Shown here in pieces: positions 1 to 11,455 of a DNA stretch of 64,000 nucleotides (its first letter is position 1; each line of letters begins with the position of its first letter). The stretch covers positions 7,498,001-7,562,000 of the forward strand of contig NC_066588.1 in NCBI RefSeq assembly GCF_905475345.1, written 5' to 3'. A program made the position numbers and the translations under genes. This DNA comes from Vespula vulgaris. Its lineage: Eukaryota > Arthropoda > Insecta > Hymenoptera > Vespidae. The notes below the pieces were generated by a model. The model saw nothing but the letters and a program-made list of their open reading frames with translations. It was not told the origin of the DNA and made no database searches.

Positions 1-542
1 ATTAGATACTTATCTCTTGAACGATTTGGAATCTTCTTTTCTTTCAAAGAAGAAACCATCGCCTTTCGCCTTGTGGAAAACGATGCTCGAAGTATCTATA
101 TATTCTTTTAATATGACGTCCAGAATCATTAGACATCAAATACAATCATCCGTTATGTATATCGATATCTCGATACTCGTATATCGTGCTTCTTCTCATA
201 ATGATACCAACTCGAGAAAAGAAGAAATAAGAAAATAGATATGTTGAAGAATATCGTTATTGACTACAAAATTATACCATCATTAATCCCTATAGAATAG
301 CCAATGAGTGTATATTATAAAAGTATCAAAAGACCTTCAGAAAAGGAAGTAAAGTATCTTAAATGGCTCGAGGACAGCGATTTAGTATCGAACTGATAGA
401 AAGTACGAAGGGTAAGTCGAACAAAGATGAAGGAGAAGGTGTCAATAGGAGCCGCGAAGGGTTGGAAGTATCGGACTTCGCTCATTCGAGCTTTTTGTAA
501 GCGTGCCGAGGACAGCGTTCTGGTAACGATAACGACAGCGAC
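1..542. other. Unique intronic sequence with a candidate first-exon end
   Basis: AT-rich unique DNA without recognisable protein similarity. At 363 an ATG preceded directly by an in-frame TAA opens a 16-codon frame that runs to a strong donor (AAGG|GTAAGT, GT at 412-413). Confidence 0.4.
363..411 (+). other. Speculative alternative first coding exon
   Basis: ATG at 363 reads MARGQRFSIELIESTK plus one base, then meets GTAAGT at 412. The remaining single base gives phase 1, which is the phase the RRM2 exon at 41484 requires; joining would give a Glu codon followed by HYHIFVGDL. The encoded peptide resembles nothing I know, and phase agreement alone has a one-in-three chance. There is no promoter evidence. 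Confidence 0.12.
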
Positions 543-640
543 ACCAGCCAGCCAGCCAGCCAACCAGCCAACCAGCCAACCAGCCAACCAGCCAGCCAGC
601 CAGCCAGCCAACCAGCCAGCCAGCCAGCAACCCAGCCAAC
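543..640. repeat. CCAG/CCAA tetranucleotide array
   Basis: About 24 tandem units alternate irregularly between CCAG and CCAA. Its translations (Ala-Gly-Trp-Leu on one strand, Pro-Ala-Ser-Gln on the other) create spurious open frames on both strands. Confidence 0.95.
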
Positions 641-1257
641 GTTAGTCTACTACTTCGTGTTGGTCAAAGGAGAGAAGCAAGGCATGGTTGCTTTTTACCC
701 TCGGTTTTTTTCATCGCGAGTTCAAAGGAGAGATATTATGGGAATAAGGAAGGAAAGGGCAGGAGAATGAAGTCGGCCTTCCCTCTCTCTCTCTCTCTCT
801 CTCCTTCCTTCTCTATCTCTTTCTCTTTCTCCCTTCATTTCTCCTCCGTTTTTCCCTTCGTCACTCCTCGTTCCCAACCAACACACCACCGTCATTCCAC
901 CCCATCCAGACTTCACTTTGCGCGGTATTTGAAAATAGCCCGGAAGCGAAGCTTAGCGAACGCAGGCTGAAAAGTTTGGTAGGCGAGCACCTAACCACCT
1001 TACCGAGTTGGTAATTCAAACAAGGCTAACCCCCGTGGTGAGGCAGGAGGATCCATAAATCGGTAAAAGGAGAGCAAAACGCCTAGATTGAAGAAAGTTG
1101 GGGGTAATAGATAGGGAGGTATAGGCGTCCTACGGAATACCAAATGAGCAGAGAATAGAAGCGCCTTCCAGTCACATATTCTCTACCGAGTGTTTCAACT
1201 CTCGACCTTTAATATCCCCCATCCTGATCCGAGATCCTTTCTCCCAACCCTTTTCCT

Positions 1258-1262
<5 letters not shown>
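641..1262. other. Unique intronic sequence with a short CT tract
   Basis: Contains a degenerate CT tract at 782-835. The remaining DNA shows no recognisable gene or RNA. Confidence 0.5.
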
Positions 1263-1265
<3 letters not shown>

Positions 1266-1336
<71 letters not shown>

Positions 1337-1376
1337 CTCTCTCTGTGTCTCTCTTTTCCTTTCTTTCTTTCTCTTC
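1266..1376. repeat. (CT)n microsatellite, 60 bp perfect core
   Basis: An uninterrupted CT run occupies about 1266-1325, followed by TTTC- and TGTG-interrupted CT sequence to about 1376. It is one of the longest perfect tracts in the window. Confidence 0.97.
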
Positions 1377-1518
1377 CTCGTCGACTAACCGTATCGCGAT
1401 TCTTCTTCACCAGGTCGTTTCTCCAATATTTCCAGACTTCCCAATTCCACGCGAGACCTGCGAGGAATAACTGAATTCGATTTCCACGGTGCAGTCGCGA
1501 GAAACAACGCCAATGATA

Positions 1519-1735
1519 CTCTCTCTCTCTCTCTCTTTCCTTCTCTTTCTTTTCTTCTCTCACTCTCTTTCTCTTTCTCTTTCTCTTTTTCTCTCTCGTT
1601 CTTTTCTCCCTTGTGTCTCTCTATCGAATCTACTTCGACGAAATAATTTCGAAGCTTGCAACGGTCCAACAGATTCGATTCGATCGTATAAGCACTTGTT
1701 TGTCGCCTCGATCCAAATTTGTCGACAATTCGAAT

Positions 1736-1767
<32 letters not shown>

Positions 1768-1980
1768 AACGTTTTATAGAGATTCGCAATAGAAGGAAGA
1801 ACTCTTGCTACGGATGGTTTGCGAGATTTTCATCGCGAAAAGTTAAGAACTCCGGAAGTAATAGCCACGTGGATTTAAGAGAAGAGTCAAAAAGAACGAA
1901 TGAACGAACAAACGAAGGAAGGAAGGAAGGAAGGAAGAAAGAAAGAAAGAAAAGATAAAAAGAAAGAAAGAAAGAACGAA
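1519..1980. repeat. Cluster of CT, GA and GGAA/GAAA simple repeats
   Basis: CT-rich 1519-1624, (GA)n 1739-1768, and a graded GAAC/GGAA/GAAA tetranucleotide array 1893-1980. The change from pyrimidine to purine on the + strand within 250 bases would let the transcript fold on itself. Confidence 0.95.
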
Positions 1981-2770
1981 GAGGTCAGAAGGGAAAAGTT
2001 TCGGCCGGTTGTCAAAGTCCATTCGCAAAGTCGACCGACGAAGAAGGAATTCAATGCCTAATTGAAGACTAGTAGCTAGGACGATTTCACCAAATAACCC
2101 TGACCTCCTTCCTATAGGACTTCCCTAATTATTTCTCCAAAGCGTGAAAACAACGATAAAAATCGTTAAGTCAATGACGTCTTTTCTTTTAAAACGAACG
2201 AACCGATCGGCTTTTCGAGACTTTACGAAGCTAAACATCGGCTCTCGATTCCGATAACGTGCCGATCAATTTAGCTCTCTTGGACTACGTAGATAGCATT
2301 TATTCGGTGCAAAAACTTGTGTCCGATCGAACATCGAAAGAGTATAATCCGTGGATGTACGATAGTAGTATACGCGTGCGCAGAAGCAGAGGTACATTCA
2401 AAAGCAAATACTTCTGATGTATCCGACAACGACCTCCGAACACAAAGCAAACCTTCTGCCAGACAGAATCCGTAGAGAGATTCAGGTTTAAAGCGGTATA
2501 TTCTGGATCACTGCCTCAAATACGATATGGTATGCCGCCACAAACGCATTGTGTAACATCAAAGTACCGTAATCTACTTAGAAATCCGATATTTGCCAAT
2601 ACGTTCCCCGAGCGCATGCCTTGCCAGCGTTAAATCTCTACTTCTCCGATGCGTTACGAGCCCATTCCCTACCTTATCGTATCACCGAACGTACCAATTA
2701 AATCGAGAGGACGATGTAAAGGTAAAAGTAGAAAATCATATTTCAACGTGGAGCTACGGGAACGTTCCGT
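1981..2770. other. Unique intronic sequence
   Basis: About 790 bases of mixed sequence without tandem repeats, and without recognisable coding or structural RNA signal. Splice-like and ATG words occur at background level. Confidence 0.5.
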
Positions 2771-2771
2771 C

Positions 2772-3032
2772 TATTTTCCCTTTCGTTGTTTTCTTTCGTC
2801 TTATTCTTCTTCTTGTTCCTCTTCTTCTTCTACTCTTCCACTCTCTTCTCTTTTCTTCCCTTCTCGTTTCTTCTTCTTTCTTCTATTTTTTTACCTTTCT
2901 CCTTCCTTTATTCTTTTTACCGTTTTCTTCGCTTGCAAGCTCGAATTTCTTCAAAAAGAGAACGAGAGAAAGAACGAGAGAGAGAGAGAGAGAGAGAGAG
3001 AAATAAAGAGAGAAAGGGAAAGAGGAGTAAAC
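2772..3032. repeat. TTC-rich tract followed by GA tract
   Basis: A degenerate TTC/TTTC pyrimidine tract (2772-2930) is followed after about 25 bases by an AGAGAACGAG-type purine tract (2957-3026). The arms are imperfectly complementary. Confidence 0.9.
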
Positions 3033-3780
3033 GTGATTTTTACAGCGATTCTAGCAACCTACTACCAACCTACATAAGTACACGTTTCTTTGTAATACGC
3101 TTTTAACGAATCGTTTAAAGTCAAGGAAAACGAGTCGACGAAACGATAGTGTGGCATCGAGAATCGTAAAACGGATACCTAATTTCAACCGTTTGCTTTC
3201 GAGAGGTTCGTTTGTGCATTTTGACGATACCTTTATATGTACAACTAGAGAATTTCTACTATCCGTAGCATGGAAACACCGAGGAAATAATAAAAAGTGA
3301 TTCCGTGCTCGGAAAGTATCCGGTGAACGAAGGTAACAAAACGAGTCATATAAGCCATCGGCCAAACGCATCGAATGCACCAGCCGTACTACCCGACGTC
3401 ACACTTTCATAAATTCTCGTTCGCGTAATTTGACTCACTGCGCTTCACCTCCCTTTATTACGTAGCACAGGACGTTCGGGATGCTCTTTCCAAGTCGCTA
3501 CCGACGAAATATTCCGCTTCCTTTCCTACGTGGAACGAAGAGAAACGGCCTTGAAAAGAGTTTCGTCGGTATGAGAAAAAGTCAGAGAACGTTTCGCCAT
3601 TATCCTCTTTCTTTCCTTGTATCATCGAGATTTTTCTCTTATTTCAAGGATTTTAGTTCAGCCTGAGTTTGTGGCAAGATTTTACAAGCAACGTGCGCAA
3701 AAGTTAATGAATAATAAAACTTACGAAATGCCCAGCTCCAAGGCGATCTGAAATAATATAAAATTTTGATATTGCCCCAG
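3033..3780. other. Unique intronic sequence
   Basis: Contains a 109-codon open frame on the - strand (3051-3380) with no recognisable family, composition bias or splice support. I read it as chance. Confidence 0.5.
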
Positions 3781-3785
3781 CTTTC

Positions 3786-3975
3786 CCTCTCTCTCTCTCT
3801 CGGATATTACTTACAATAGTAGTTTCTCAACGTAGGTTGTCTTTTTTTTTTCTTTCTCTCTTTTTCTTTTCTTTTGATCACTGCAGTTCTTCTTATCGCT
3901 CTCCCTTTCTCTCTCTCTCTTTCTCTCTTTTATTAGAAAAATCTTCGTGTACATTTTTGTAAAAAAGAATTCTAT
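3786..3975. repeat. CT and T-rich simple-repeat tracts
   Basis: CT at 3786-3801; T/CT-rich sequence at 3841-3871 and 3900-3930. Confidence 0.9.
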
Positions 3976-4500
3976 CTATTTTCTTTTCCATTCTCCTCTT
4001 CCTTTAAAAATCGATCATTCCTCTTGATCTAAAATTTCGTACAAGTGTCGTTGTTCTAGAACACAACGCATACTGACAGGAACAATGTAATAATGAAAGT
4101 CAAATATTTTTAATCGTTACTACCGCGGAAAGCCACCGCTCGTATGCGCTGTAACGCATTTTGGAAATGGGTGCACCGCGCGCATAGTAAATGGATCGAC
4201 CAATATTTGCGGGCTTTTGGCAAACAATCAAACAAACAGAAGCTGCACGCCATGTTCGAACTAAATGTTAGTTAGCGCAAGTCAGGTGTGTGTCATTTCC
4301 ATTAGTAGTGGTCGTGATTGTCTGGTCTGTAACGTGCGCCATCCCTTCTCTCTAAGCGAGCCGTGCACACATTTGCCACTCTCCTACGCTTAACATTCGG
4401 AACATTTATACCTATGTACGTACATACATGGAGTAGGAACGATGTTACACTTTACTTTGAATGTTAGCTTCGCGAGATTTGTCGTTCTCGCATTATGCGT
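3976..4500. other. Unique intronic sequence, AT- then GC-richer
   Basis: A CpG-containing segment at about 4120-4340 (CACCGCGCGCATAG and similar) is free of tandem repeats. No gene is recognisable; it could be a regulatory island, but nothing specific supports that. Confidence 0.4.
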
Positions 4501-4640
4501 TTCCTCTCTCTTTCCCTCTGCCTCCCACTCTCTCTTTCTCTCTCTTTTTCTCTTTCTCTCTCTCTCTCTCTCTCTCCCTCTCTCTCCGTCTCTCTTCCCC
4601 TTTCAATGTATTTCTCGACCTCTTTCTCTCCTTCTCTCGA
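4501..4640. repeat. CT-rich microsatellite
   Basis: Degenerate CT sequence with a perfect core at about 4555-4577. Confidence 0.93.
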
Positions 4641-5087
4641 CCCTGATATCGTTAAACTCGTTTGCCCTTTGGGAGCTCGCATATTCAACGCATACTGATA
4701 TTAAACAAACCCCAGGGTAGCGTAACGCATTTCAATGGAGAAAGTGAAACATTTATTTTACTACAAGTAGTCGATGCAGATGGTATAGATTATCATCAAA
4801 GATATTAACTGTAGTTGAAACAGAGAATATCGAAGGCAAGGGAAAAAAGAATACGTACCAACTGCCCTGTATTATTCTTGCAAAAACAATGAGAGAAATA
4901 AAGATCGAAATTAGTCAAGCTAAACCGCAATTCGAACGTAATCGAGAGTGAAAATGTGAAATTATTTCCGGTCGAGGCAGAGAAAGAGTGGTGTCGAGTT
5001 CGTGACAAACGGAAATAATCCAAGAGAGGGAAGTATATCGAAAATGCACGCATGAAAAAGTTGATCCAGAACGATAAACGAGAGACA

Positions 5088-5120
5088 TAGGAAGAGAGAG
5101 AAAAAGAGAGAAATAGACAG

Positions 5121-5178
<58 letters not shown>
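5088..5178. repeat. Compound GA-(CA)15-(GA)13 microsatellite
   Basis: AGAGAGAAAAAG lead-in, then CA/AC from 5121 to 5150, then GA from 5151 to 5176. A direct CA-to-GA transition like this is typical of compound microsatellite evolution. Confidence 0.95.
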
Positions 5179-5179
<1 letters not shown>

Positions 5180-5286
5180 ACATAAAACGACGTCGTTGAG
5201 CGAAAACAAAAATCGTAATTCACCGGGACAACTGTATTTTTCTTCCGCACGGGGAATCTCGTCCGGCAGATTGAATCGTCGACAGT

Positions 5287-5300
5287 GAAAGAGAAAGAGA

Positions 5301-5334
<34 letters not shown>

Positions 5335-5612
5335 AGAAGGGAGGGAGAAGTATACATACGTATACACGCGCAGCTCTGTACCTGGAAACGACTTTGATGA
5401 AGTTACAGGACAGGCAGACAACACCCTGCATTCACGAGGAACGCCCGATTGCAAATGTCTCTGCTTCGAGAAAGTTTGTATCGGTAACACCGTGGTGGGC
5501 GAATCGTTGTCAAAGTAAAGGCCACGGTACTCCGAAGGAAACGGAGAGACGGAAAATCGAGAGAAATGAAAGCGAGAAAGCGAGTGAAAGAGAGAGAGAG
5601 AAAGAGAGAGAA
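5287..5612. repeat. Two GA tracts
   Basis: GAGAAA/GA repeat at 5287-5350 and a second degenerate GA tract at 5560-5612, with about 200 bases of unique DNA between them. Confidence 0.92.
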
Positions 5613-6009
5613 CAAGCGCATTCTATCGTGTTTAAAGTATAATACAGTACTCGAAGAATACCTGACTACCAACAGAGAATAAATTCATCGAAAGTATTAT
5701 CATGTTAAAGTAGAAATGAAGAAATCGAAAGTTACAAGAAAGATGATACGAAAGATAAGAGTATAAGAACGATCTAAGCGTACTCCGTTGTAATGTATTT
5801 AGGATAGGGATACACATTCGCATGGGTATAAGCCACATAATTCATCGTCTGTGACCCATATCCAACTAATTTTCAGATAATTAATATTTCAGTCGCGGCT
5901 TTGTTACGCGCGAGTTAATTTCGATTTGGCCACGTTTCAGTTTCCTGCAGTGCTCTGCCACCGCTGTGTGCTTCGCCCCTTGCCCCGACCCAACCCCTTC
6001 TGCAAATGC

Positions 6010-6157
6010 TCTCCTCTCTGTCTCTCCCTCTCTCTCTCTCTCTCTTTCTCTTTCTATTTCTCTCTCTTTCCTCTTCCTCCGCTTTTACTGCCCATTGCAT
6101 CTCCCCATCCCTCTCTCCCTCCCTCTTTCGACGCTTCCACTCTTTCCCCTCAGTTAA
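6010..6157. repeat. Degenerate CT-rich tract
   Basis: CT, TTTC and CCCT words from about 6010 to 6157 generate Ser/Leu/Phe-rich false open frames in three frames. Confidence 0.9.
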
Positions 6158-6234
6158 GCCGTTTCCCGTGGAAAGCACCGACCAACCAGTCGTGTGCATT
6201 CGGACGAGAAGTGCGTGCATAATTTATTTTCACC

Positions 6235-6237
<3 letters not shown>

Positions 6238-6321
<84 letters not shown>

Positions 6322-6350
6322 TTCTCTCTCTCTGTTTCTCTTTCTCTCTT
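6238..6350. repeat. Compound (CT)n-(AT)n microsatellite
   Basis: CT from 6238 to about 6268 changes directly to perfect (TA)n to about 6319, then to interrupted CT. Confidence 0.96.
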
Positions 6351-6570
6351 ATTCTGTAGCTCGCTCGTTGCATCCTCCCTCGTTTCCTCTCTCCTTTATT
6401 CCGTTCAACAACATCCCCGCAAACTTCGTGCCGTGGCGATTGAAAACGCGCCTATCGGATTTGCGTGTCGGTGCTTTGATATCGCTGGAGAACAAACAGG
6501 AGCCTACAGAGGGTAGAAAAACTATACGATTTCTGCATTTTAATGAGAGAAATCTGTTTTAAAAAACGAC

Positions 6571-6638
6571 GATATATATATATATACATGTATATGTATA
6601 TATACACATGTGTATATATATATACATATACACATATA

Positions 6639-6688
<50 letters not shown>
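6571..6688. repeat. (AT)n/(GTAC) alternating purine-pyrimidine block
   Basis: Almost 120 bases of alternating purine-pyrimidine sequence: AT, then ACATGTATATGTATATATACACATGT words, then about 44 bases of perfect AT. A perfect 24-bp palindrome is centred at CATG 6607-6610 (6597-6620). Confidence 0.95.
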
Positions 6689-6691
<3 letters not shown>

Positions 6692-8099
6692 TTCTGTTTC
6701 TCTTCTTTCCTGTCATTTTTAGTCCTTTTGAATTTCAGAAGGGATAGAGAACGGAACGTGACAAGGGATTATTCTTCGAGCTGGAGTAAAATTAATCGTC
6801 AGGGATGCAAACAAAAGGGATCGCTCGGAATAAACTTGATTTATTTTCTACCGACATTTTATTAATTATACATCAAAAGATGTTAGATCGTTTATATCGT
6901 ACGAGTTATAATTAGTAGAAAGATAGTAGTATCGTATACAAATATACATATATATTATATATACGTAACACTTTCAATAGTTAGTACAGAAAGGTGGATC
7001 ATAATCGTACCCAATTTCACCCCCCATTCATTTGTTGCTTTTCTACAAACGTATTAAATACCTACTATTTGGCTCGCACATCGGATTAAGCCACAAGCAC
7101 ATTATACCCGAGGTTTACTATCCCGCCTATAACATAATTATTATTTTGACTTGGCTAATGAAACAGCGAGCACCGAAGCGTTAGTAATCAACTGATTAAC
7201 GTTTCATAACCATTATTCGGGGAGAGATAAAACCGCTTTTCCACAAAGCAAGCACTATATCTCAAACCACATTACGTGTAAACGCATTAGTGTATTTGAT
7301 CAAATATCGTTTGGCTATCGTTCGATTCGTTTACGAATCGTTACGATAAAACGTTCCGCGGGATCCAAAAGTGGGAGTCAATAATTTATTTTCCACGTTC
7401 ACGGTTTAACGTACGCTTTATCAAAAATATTTCGAAATAAAGCATCGCGTGATTTGAAGACTACACGCTGGCTGAGAACTACAAATACTTCAGGATTGCA
7501 TCAGGACTCTCCACGTCACCAGGAAATGGCGATCGTTTCCTCTCCGTAGCGTCAGTAGCCGTTTCTCTTTTTACTGAGGATTTAACTATGCAGTATCTCT
7601 CCATCTAAAGTCATCTTTTTTACACGATAAAATTTCACTCTCTGAAACGATTTTATAGAAGACTACACCACGTAGACCGACATATTTATATTTTTCAAAT
7701 TTAATTTCATTTTAAACAGATCCTCGTAAGAATTCGTTTTTATCCATATAAAACATCGATCAGCGTTGAAATTTGAAAGACATATTTCCACCTCGCTAAA
7801 TGATAAAAATGTAAGGAGAAAGAGACAATTATAGATATATAGAAAAAGTTTAAAAACCGAAAGATATGTGGATGCAAAGAGCGAGTAAAAATAGACGCTT
7901 GAAAACGATAGACGAGTTACTAAGACATTCATACGAAAGTATTAAATGCAACGAACGAACGTGCACGCATACATCACACATAGGCGTTCACTTCTTTGGC
8001 TGCGCGTCGATATTGCATATCGAGGCACAATTTCTCAGATCATTACACCTCGCTGCTTGCCAGCAAGCTACGACCGCCATCAGTGTGGCTGTTCGATGG

Positions 8100-8100
<1 letters not shown>
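6689..8100. other. Long unique AT-rich intronic segment
   Basis: About 1.4 kb without long tandem repeats. The 7021-7340 part is relatively GC-rich in patches and contains GATAA and GATTA words. No coding similarity. It is a reasonable place to look for conserved non-coding DNA. Confidence 0.45.
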
Positions 8101-8101
<1 letters not shown>

Positions 8102-8145
<44 letters not shown>

Positions 8146-8475
8146 TGTTGGAGGGTAAGGAAGAAATGATCTAGGATTTCGCGTTAAATCATGCAGCCGC
8201 CAGCCATCAGCAAGATTGCCTTCGTGATTTTTCCATTTGGCTGCAAGCAAACTCGTACTAGGTAGCTCGGTAGATACATAAGTATATGTGGAAAGAGTGA
8301 CTGAGTGTCCTTGAATATAAAATTAAACGTATAGCATTCCTAGTCCATCGCGATTGGAATATTTTTATTTCTTTTCCTATTACACACTTTCCACGAATAG
8401 AAAAAGCGATATTATTTCTAAAAGGAAAGAATCAAAAAAAAAAAAAAAAAATAGGAAGAAGAAGAAAAAAAAATA
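8102..8475. repeat. (GA)n and poly-A tracts
   Basis: Perfect GA at about 8103-8142; 18-base A run at 8434-8451 followed by GAAGAAGAAAAAAAAA sequence to 8475. Confidence 0.95.
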
Positions 8476-9060
8476 ACACGTGATGGATCAGCATCCTGGT
8501 TCATCCTGAGCAAACAAAAAAGCGCGAAATTCGTATTATTCGTCGACTCAAAATGCGTGGAAGTTCATCGATCGTACGAGCACGGAGCTTCTGTTTTCAC
8601 AGCGATAACAGGAAGTAAAAGGGAGGAACAAGTTCCGGGCTCTGTAGTCCGGTAGGACGATTATTGCGGTTACGTGGGAAGTTGCCGAAGTGGAAAACCA
8701 CCGGTCTTATCTTATCGCCACGATTTTAGCCGCTTTTCGTTCCAACGTTGAAACACCGGAGCAACGTTTTGCTCGAATTCCTTAGAATGATCGGAATACT
8801 CCAAGGACACGTAACCACTTCTTCTTCTTCTTCTTTTTCTTATTCTTTTTGTTGGTGGTACCACAGAAAGATATTTTTCTTTCGGTTCCCTACCATCGTT
8901 AGTACGAAATATAGAGAAGAATAAAAAGAGAGAAAGAGGTAGGTAGTTGAGATGACGGTAGCGATCGAAAGAACGCGATTAGATTGCGAGGCTCGTTCGA
9001 GAAAAATCGTAGCCCGACGTTCCATCTTACTCAGCAGACGTCTCGAACGTTTCGTTCCGA
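8476..9060. other. Unique intronic sequence
   Basis: No recognisable gene or RNA; a short CTT tract is present at 8820-8840. Confidence 0.5.
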
Positions 9061-9066
9061 AAAGGA

Positions 9067-9148
9067 TACATTGCTGGCTAGGTAGCTAGGTAGGTAGGTA
9101 GGTAGGTAGGTAGGTAGCTAGCTAGCTAGCTGGTTGACTAGGTAGCCA
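9067..9148. repeat. GGTA tetranucleotide array ending in self-complementary AGCT units
   Basis: About eight GGTA units (9086-9115) run into four to five tandem AGCT units (9116-9131), flanked by further CTAGGTAGC words. AGCT is its own reverse complement, so the end of the array can fold on itself. Confidence 0.94.
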
Positions 9149-9325
9149 TCCTGTTCCAGAAGAGGTGGGAGAAAAGTATTATCCGTATAAGAGAGACCGA
9201 TCGAGCAGATCAAATTGAAGTTTAAAGAAACGGTCGAAATGCCTCTCGAACGTAGCCGAGTGCACTTCGTGTACGCGTTCTGAACGCGAAGAGGATGAGA
9301 CGAATAAAAGGTGGGTATAGGAGGG

Positions 9326-9341
9326 AAAGAAGAAGAAGAAG

Positions 9342-9373
<32 letters not shown>

Positions 9374-9386
9374 GAAGAGAAGGAGT
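9326..9386. repeat. (GAA)n trinucleotide tract
   Basis: About 15 GAA units, the longest GAA array in the window. It is an all-purine strand that could form a triplex. Confidence 0.95.
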
Positions 9387-9905
9387 ACCGTCGTAAAGAG
9401 CAAAGTAATAAGATGTCGAAAGAACTTAACATCCCGGAAGCATCTTATAGTACCTTCTAGAGAAGAGACGGAACTCGCGTAAAATTAAACGAAGCTCCCG
9501 CGGATAATAACGATCGTTCGAGGATCCATCCTGCGAAGAAGGAATTTGTCTATCTGTGTTAAACTCGGAAGAGTGAAGCAACATAATCGAAATCAAAAAC
9601 GTCGCTTAGAGAGGACTACGAGCTTGCATTGTTCTTAATTTCCTTGGAGTTATTCTGATATTCGAGTAGGAGTCTTTTCTCTTTTCTTTTTTCCTCTCTT
9701 TCGTTTCTTTGCTTTTTGTTTTTTATTCAACGAAAACGGCACTGCTTTATTTTCATAGTAAAAAGTTGGGCAGGTCGGTAGGTAAATAGGTAGTCGGTAA
9801 CTCGCTCGAGGAGAAGGCATTTATAGCGTAATTAGCGCGAGCAAAGTTAGAACGCAGCCCCTTTAATCGAACGACAGATCATGATAGTGCGGTGTACAAG
9901 GACAT
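9387..9905. other. Unique intronic sequence
   Basis: Contains short T/C-rich runs at 9673-9728 and GGTA words at 9773-9798. No gene is recognised. Confidence 0.5.
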
Positions 9906-9906
9906 G

Positions 9907-10253
9907 GTAAGGGAGTGAGAGTAAGAGAGAAAGAGAGAGAGTGAGAGGGAGGGAGAGAGGGAGAGAAGGAGAGAGAGAAGACGCGAGTAATATCTAGCTA
10001 GTGGGTAAAATCGGGAGTGGGAAGTCGGGGTCGTCAGCGTCTCGGGGCCAATACCGTAATTAACCGTAAGTCGATGAATGTGAAATCCGTGCCGAGTACT
10101 CGGGGTTATAGGTAGGAGCTAGAGGAGAAAGAGGATAGAGTGGAATGGTGGAAGAAAGGGGAAATGGTAGGGGGATGGTTGCTTGAGGAGTAGAAGTCAG
10201 AAGCAGAGAAGACGGCGAGGCAAGGTGCTAGAAGGGTATGGTGAGGAAATGGA

Positions 10254-10304
<51 letters not shown>

Positions 10305-10322
10305 TGAGGAGGAAGGTAGGAA

Positions 10323-10354
<32 letters not shown>

Positions 10355-10370
10355 CGGAGAGGGAAGAGTC
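9907..10370. repeat. GA-rich tracts
   Basis: Degenerate GA with GGGA words at 9907-9983, perfect GA at about 10258-10300 and GA at 10327-10357, separated by unique DNA. Confidence 0.92.
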
Positions 10371-10477
10371 GAGTTTGCACAAATCAGACTAACTTAGCTC
10401 GGCAGCGTGTTCGAGGAGAACACTGACTTTACCATTCGGAGAGCCAATACCCAACGGGCTGCTGGTTTCTCCAAGCT

Positions 10478-10535
10478 TCTGCCTGCTGCTACTGCTACTA
10501 CTGCTGCTACTGCTGCTGCTACCGCTGCTGCGGGC
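10478..10535. repeat. CTG/CTA trinucleotide repeat
   Basis: Interrupted CTG-CTA-CTG array. Translations give poly-Ala/Thr or poly-Ser runs in otherwise unremarkable frames (10389-10715), so I do not call a gene. Confidence 0.9.
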
Positions 10536-10949
10536 TGCCTCCGCAGCGTCTCTGCGTCCTACCTTCCGATAAGTCCTAGGGTGGGAGCAAATATTGGCGA
10601 GTGGCAAAGTGGAGCGGGAAATCGAGAGAAAGGGGAGGCTGGTAGAACGGCCGGGTGGATGCAAAAAACGTACGCTCGAAGAATAACGAAAAACTTAGCC
10701 GTACGAATCGCTTAGCTCGTATTACCGAACGCGTAACTGTACGTGAATGTATCCGTCTCTTCGGTCTATCTGTATGAAAGAGAAGTGGGATGATGAATAG
10801 AGACGAAAAAAGATAGTTGGAGAACGTTCCAGTGACGCGAAAGAAGTAGAAGAAGGAGCGTCCGTGAAGTCTCACCGAAATGGCAACTACGACGACAGTG
10901 TTCCTCTCTCCTGGGATAAGAAAAGCTCCAGGAAAAATTAGATGAAACG

Positions 10950-10989
<40 letters not shown>

Positions 10990-11115
10990 AAGGAGGAAGA
11001 TGAGGTTTAAAGAGAGATTGAGAACGATAGGCAGCTGGACACAAACGGCTGCTAAGAGAAATAGAGAAAGAGAGGAGAAAGAGAGAGAGAAAGAGAGATA
11101 AGAAGGAAGAAAAGG
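10950..11115. repeat. GA tracts
   Basis: Perfect GA at about 10951-10986 and degenerate GA at 11059-11112. Confidence 0.92.
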
Positions 11116-11392
11116 CGTCGAGCGTGCTTATTTGTCTTGACACGAATTTATTTTCTCGTCCGTGAGAACTCGGGATGACGGGGACGTCCCTTGGCCGCCG
11201 TATCCCGTGGGATACTTATACCGCTTTGTTATGTCAGACGATTTCACGTTGACGAGAAAGACGAGCCGTCTTGCAAGGAAACGGAACAATCTCCAATCTT
11301 TCGAAGCTATTTTCTTTGACGCTTCGGAGATATCGCTTTGGAATGCGTTAGTGAATAAACGTTGTTACTTTTCTAACTTCTTTTCTTTTTAT
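11116..11392. other. Unique intronic sequence
   Basis: Mixed-composition DNA; a 98-codon + frame (11162-11458) ends in the neighbouring CT repeat and resembles no known protein. Confidence 0.45.
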
Positions 11393-11399
11393 CTCTCTT

Positions 11400-11441
<42 letters not shown>

Positions 11442-11455
11442 CTTCTTTCTCTTTA
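11393..11455. repeat. (CT)n followed by TATC units
   Basis: CT at 11403-11431 grading into CTAT/TATC tetranucleotides. Confidence 0.93.

Noticed and set aside
543..640. Repeat protein encoded by the CCAG/CCAA array
   Set aside because: Both strands are open only because the repeat unit lacks stops; no initiation context or flanking coding sequence.
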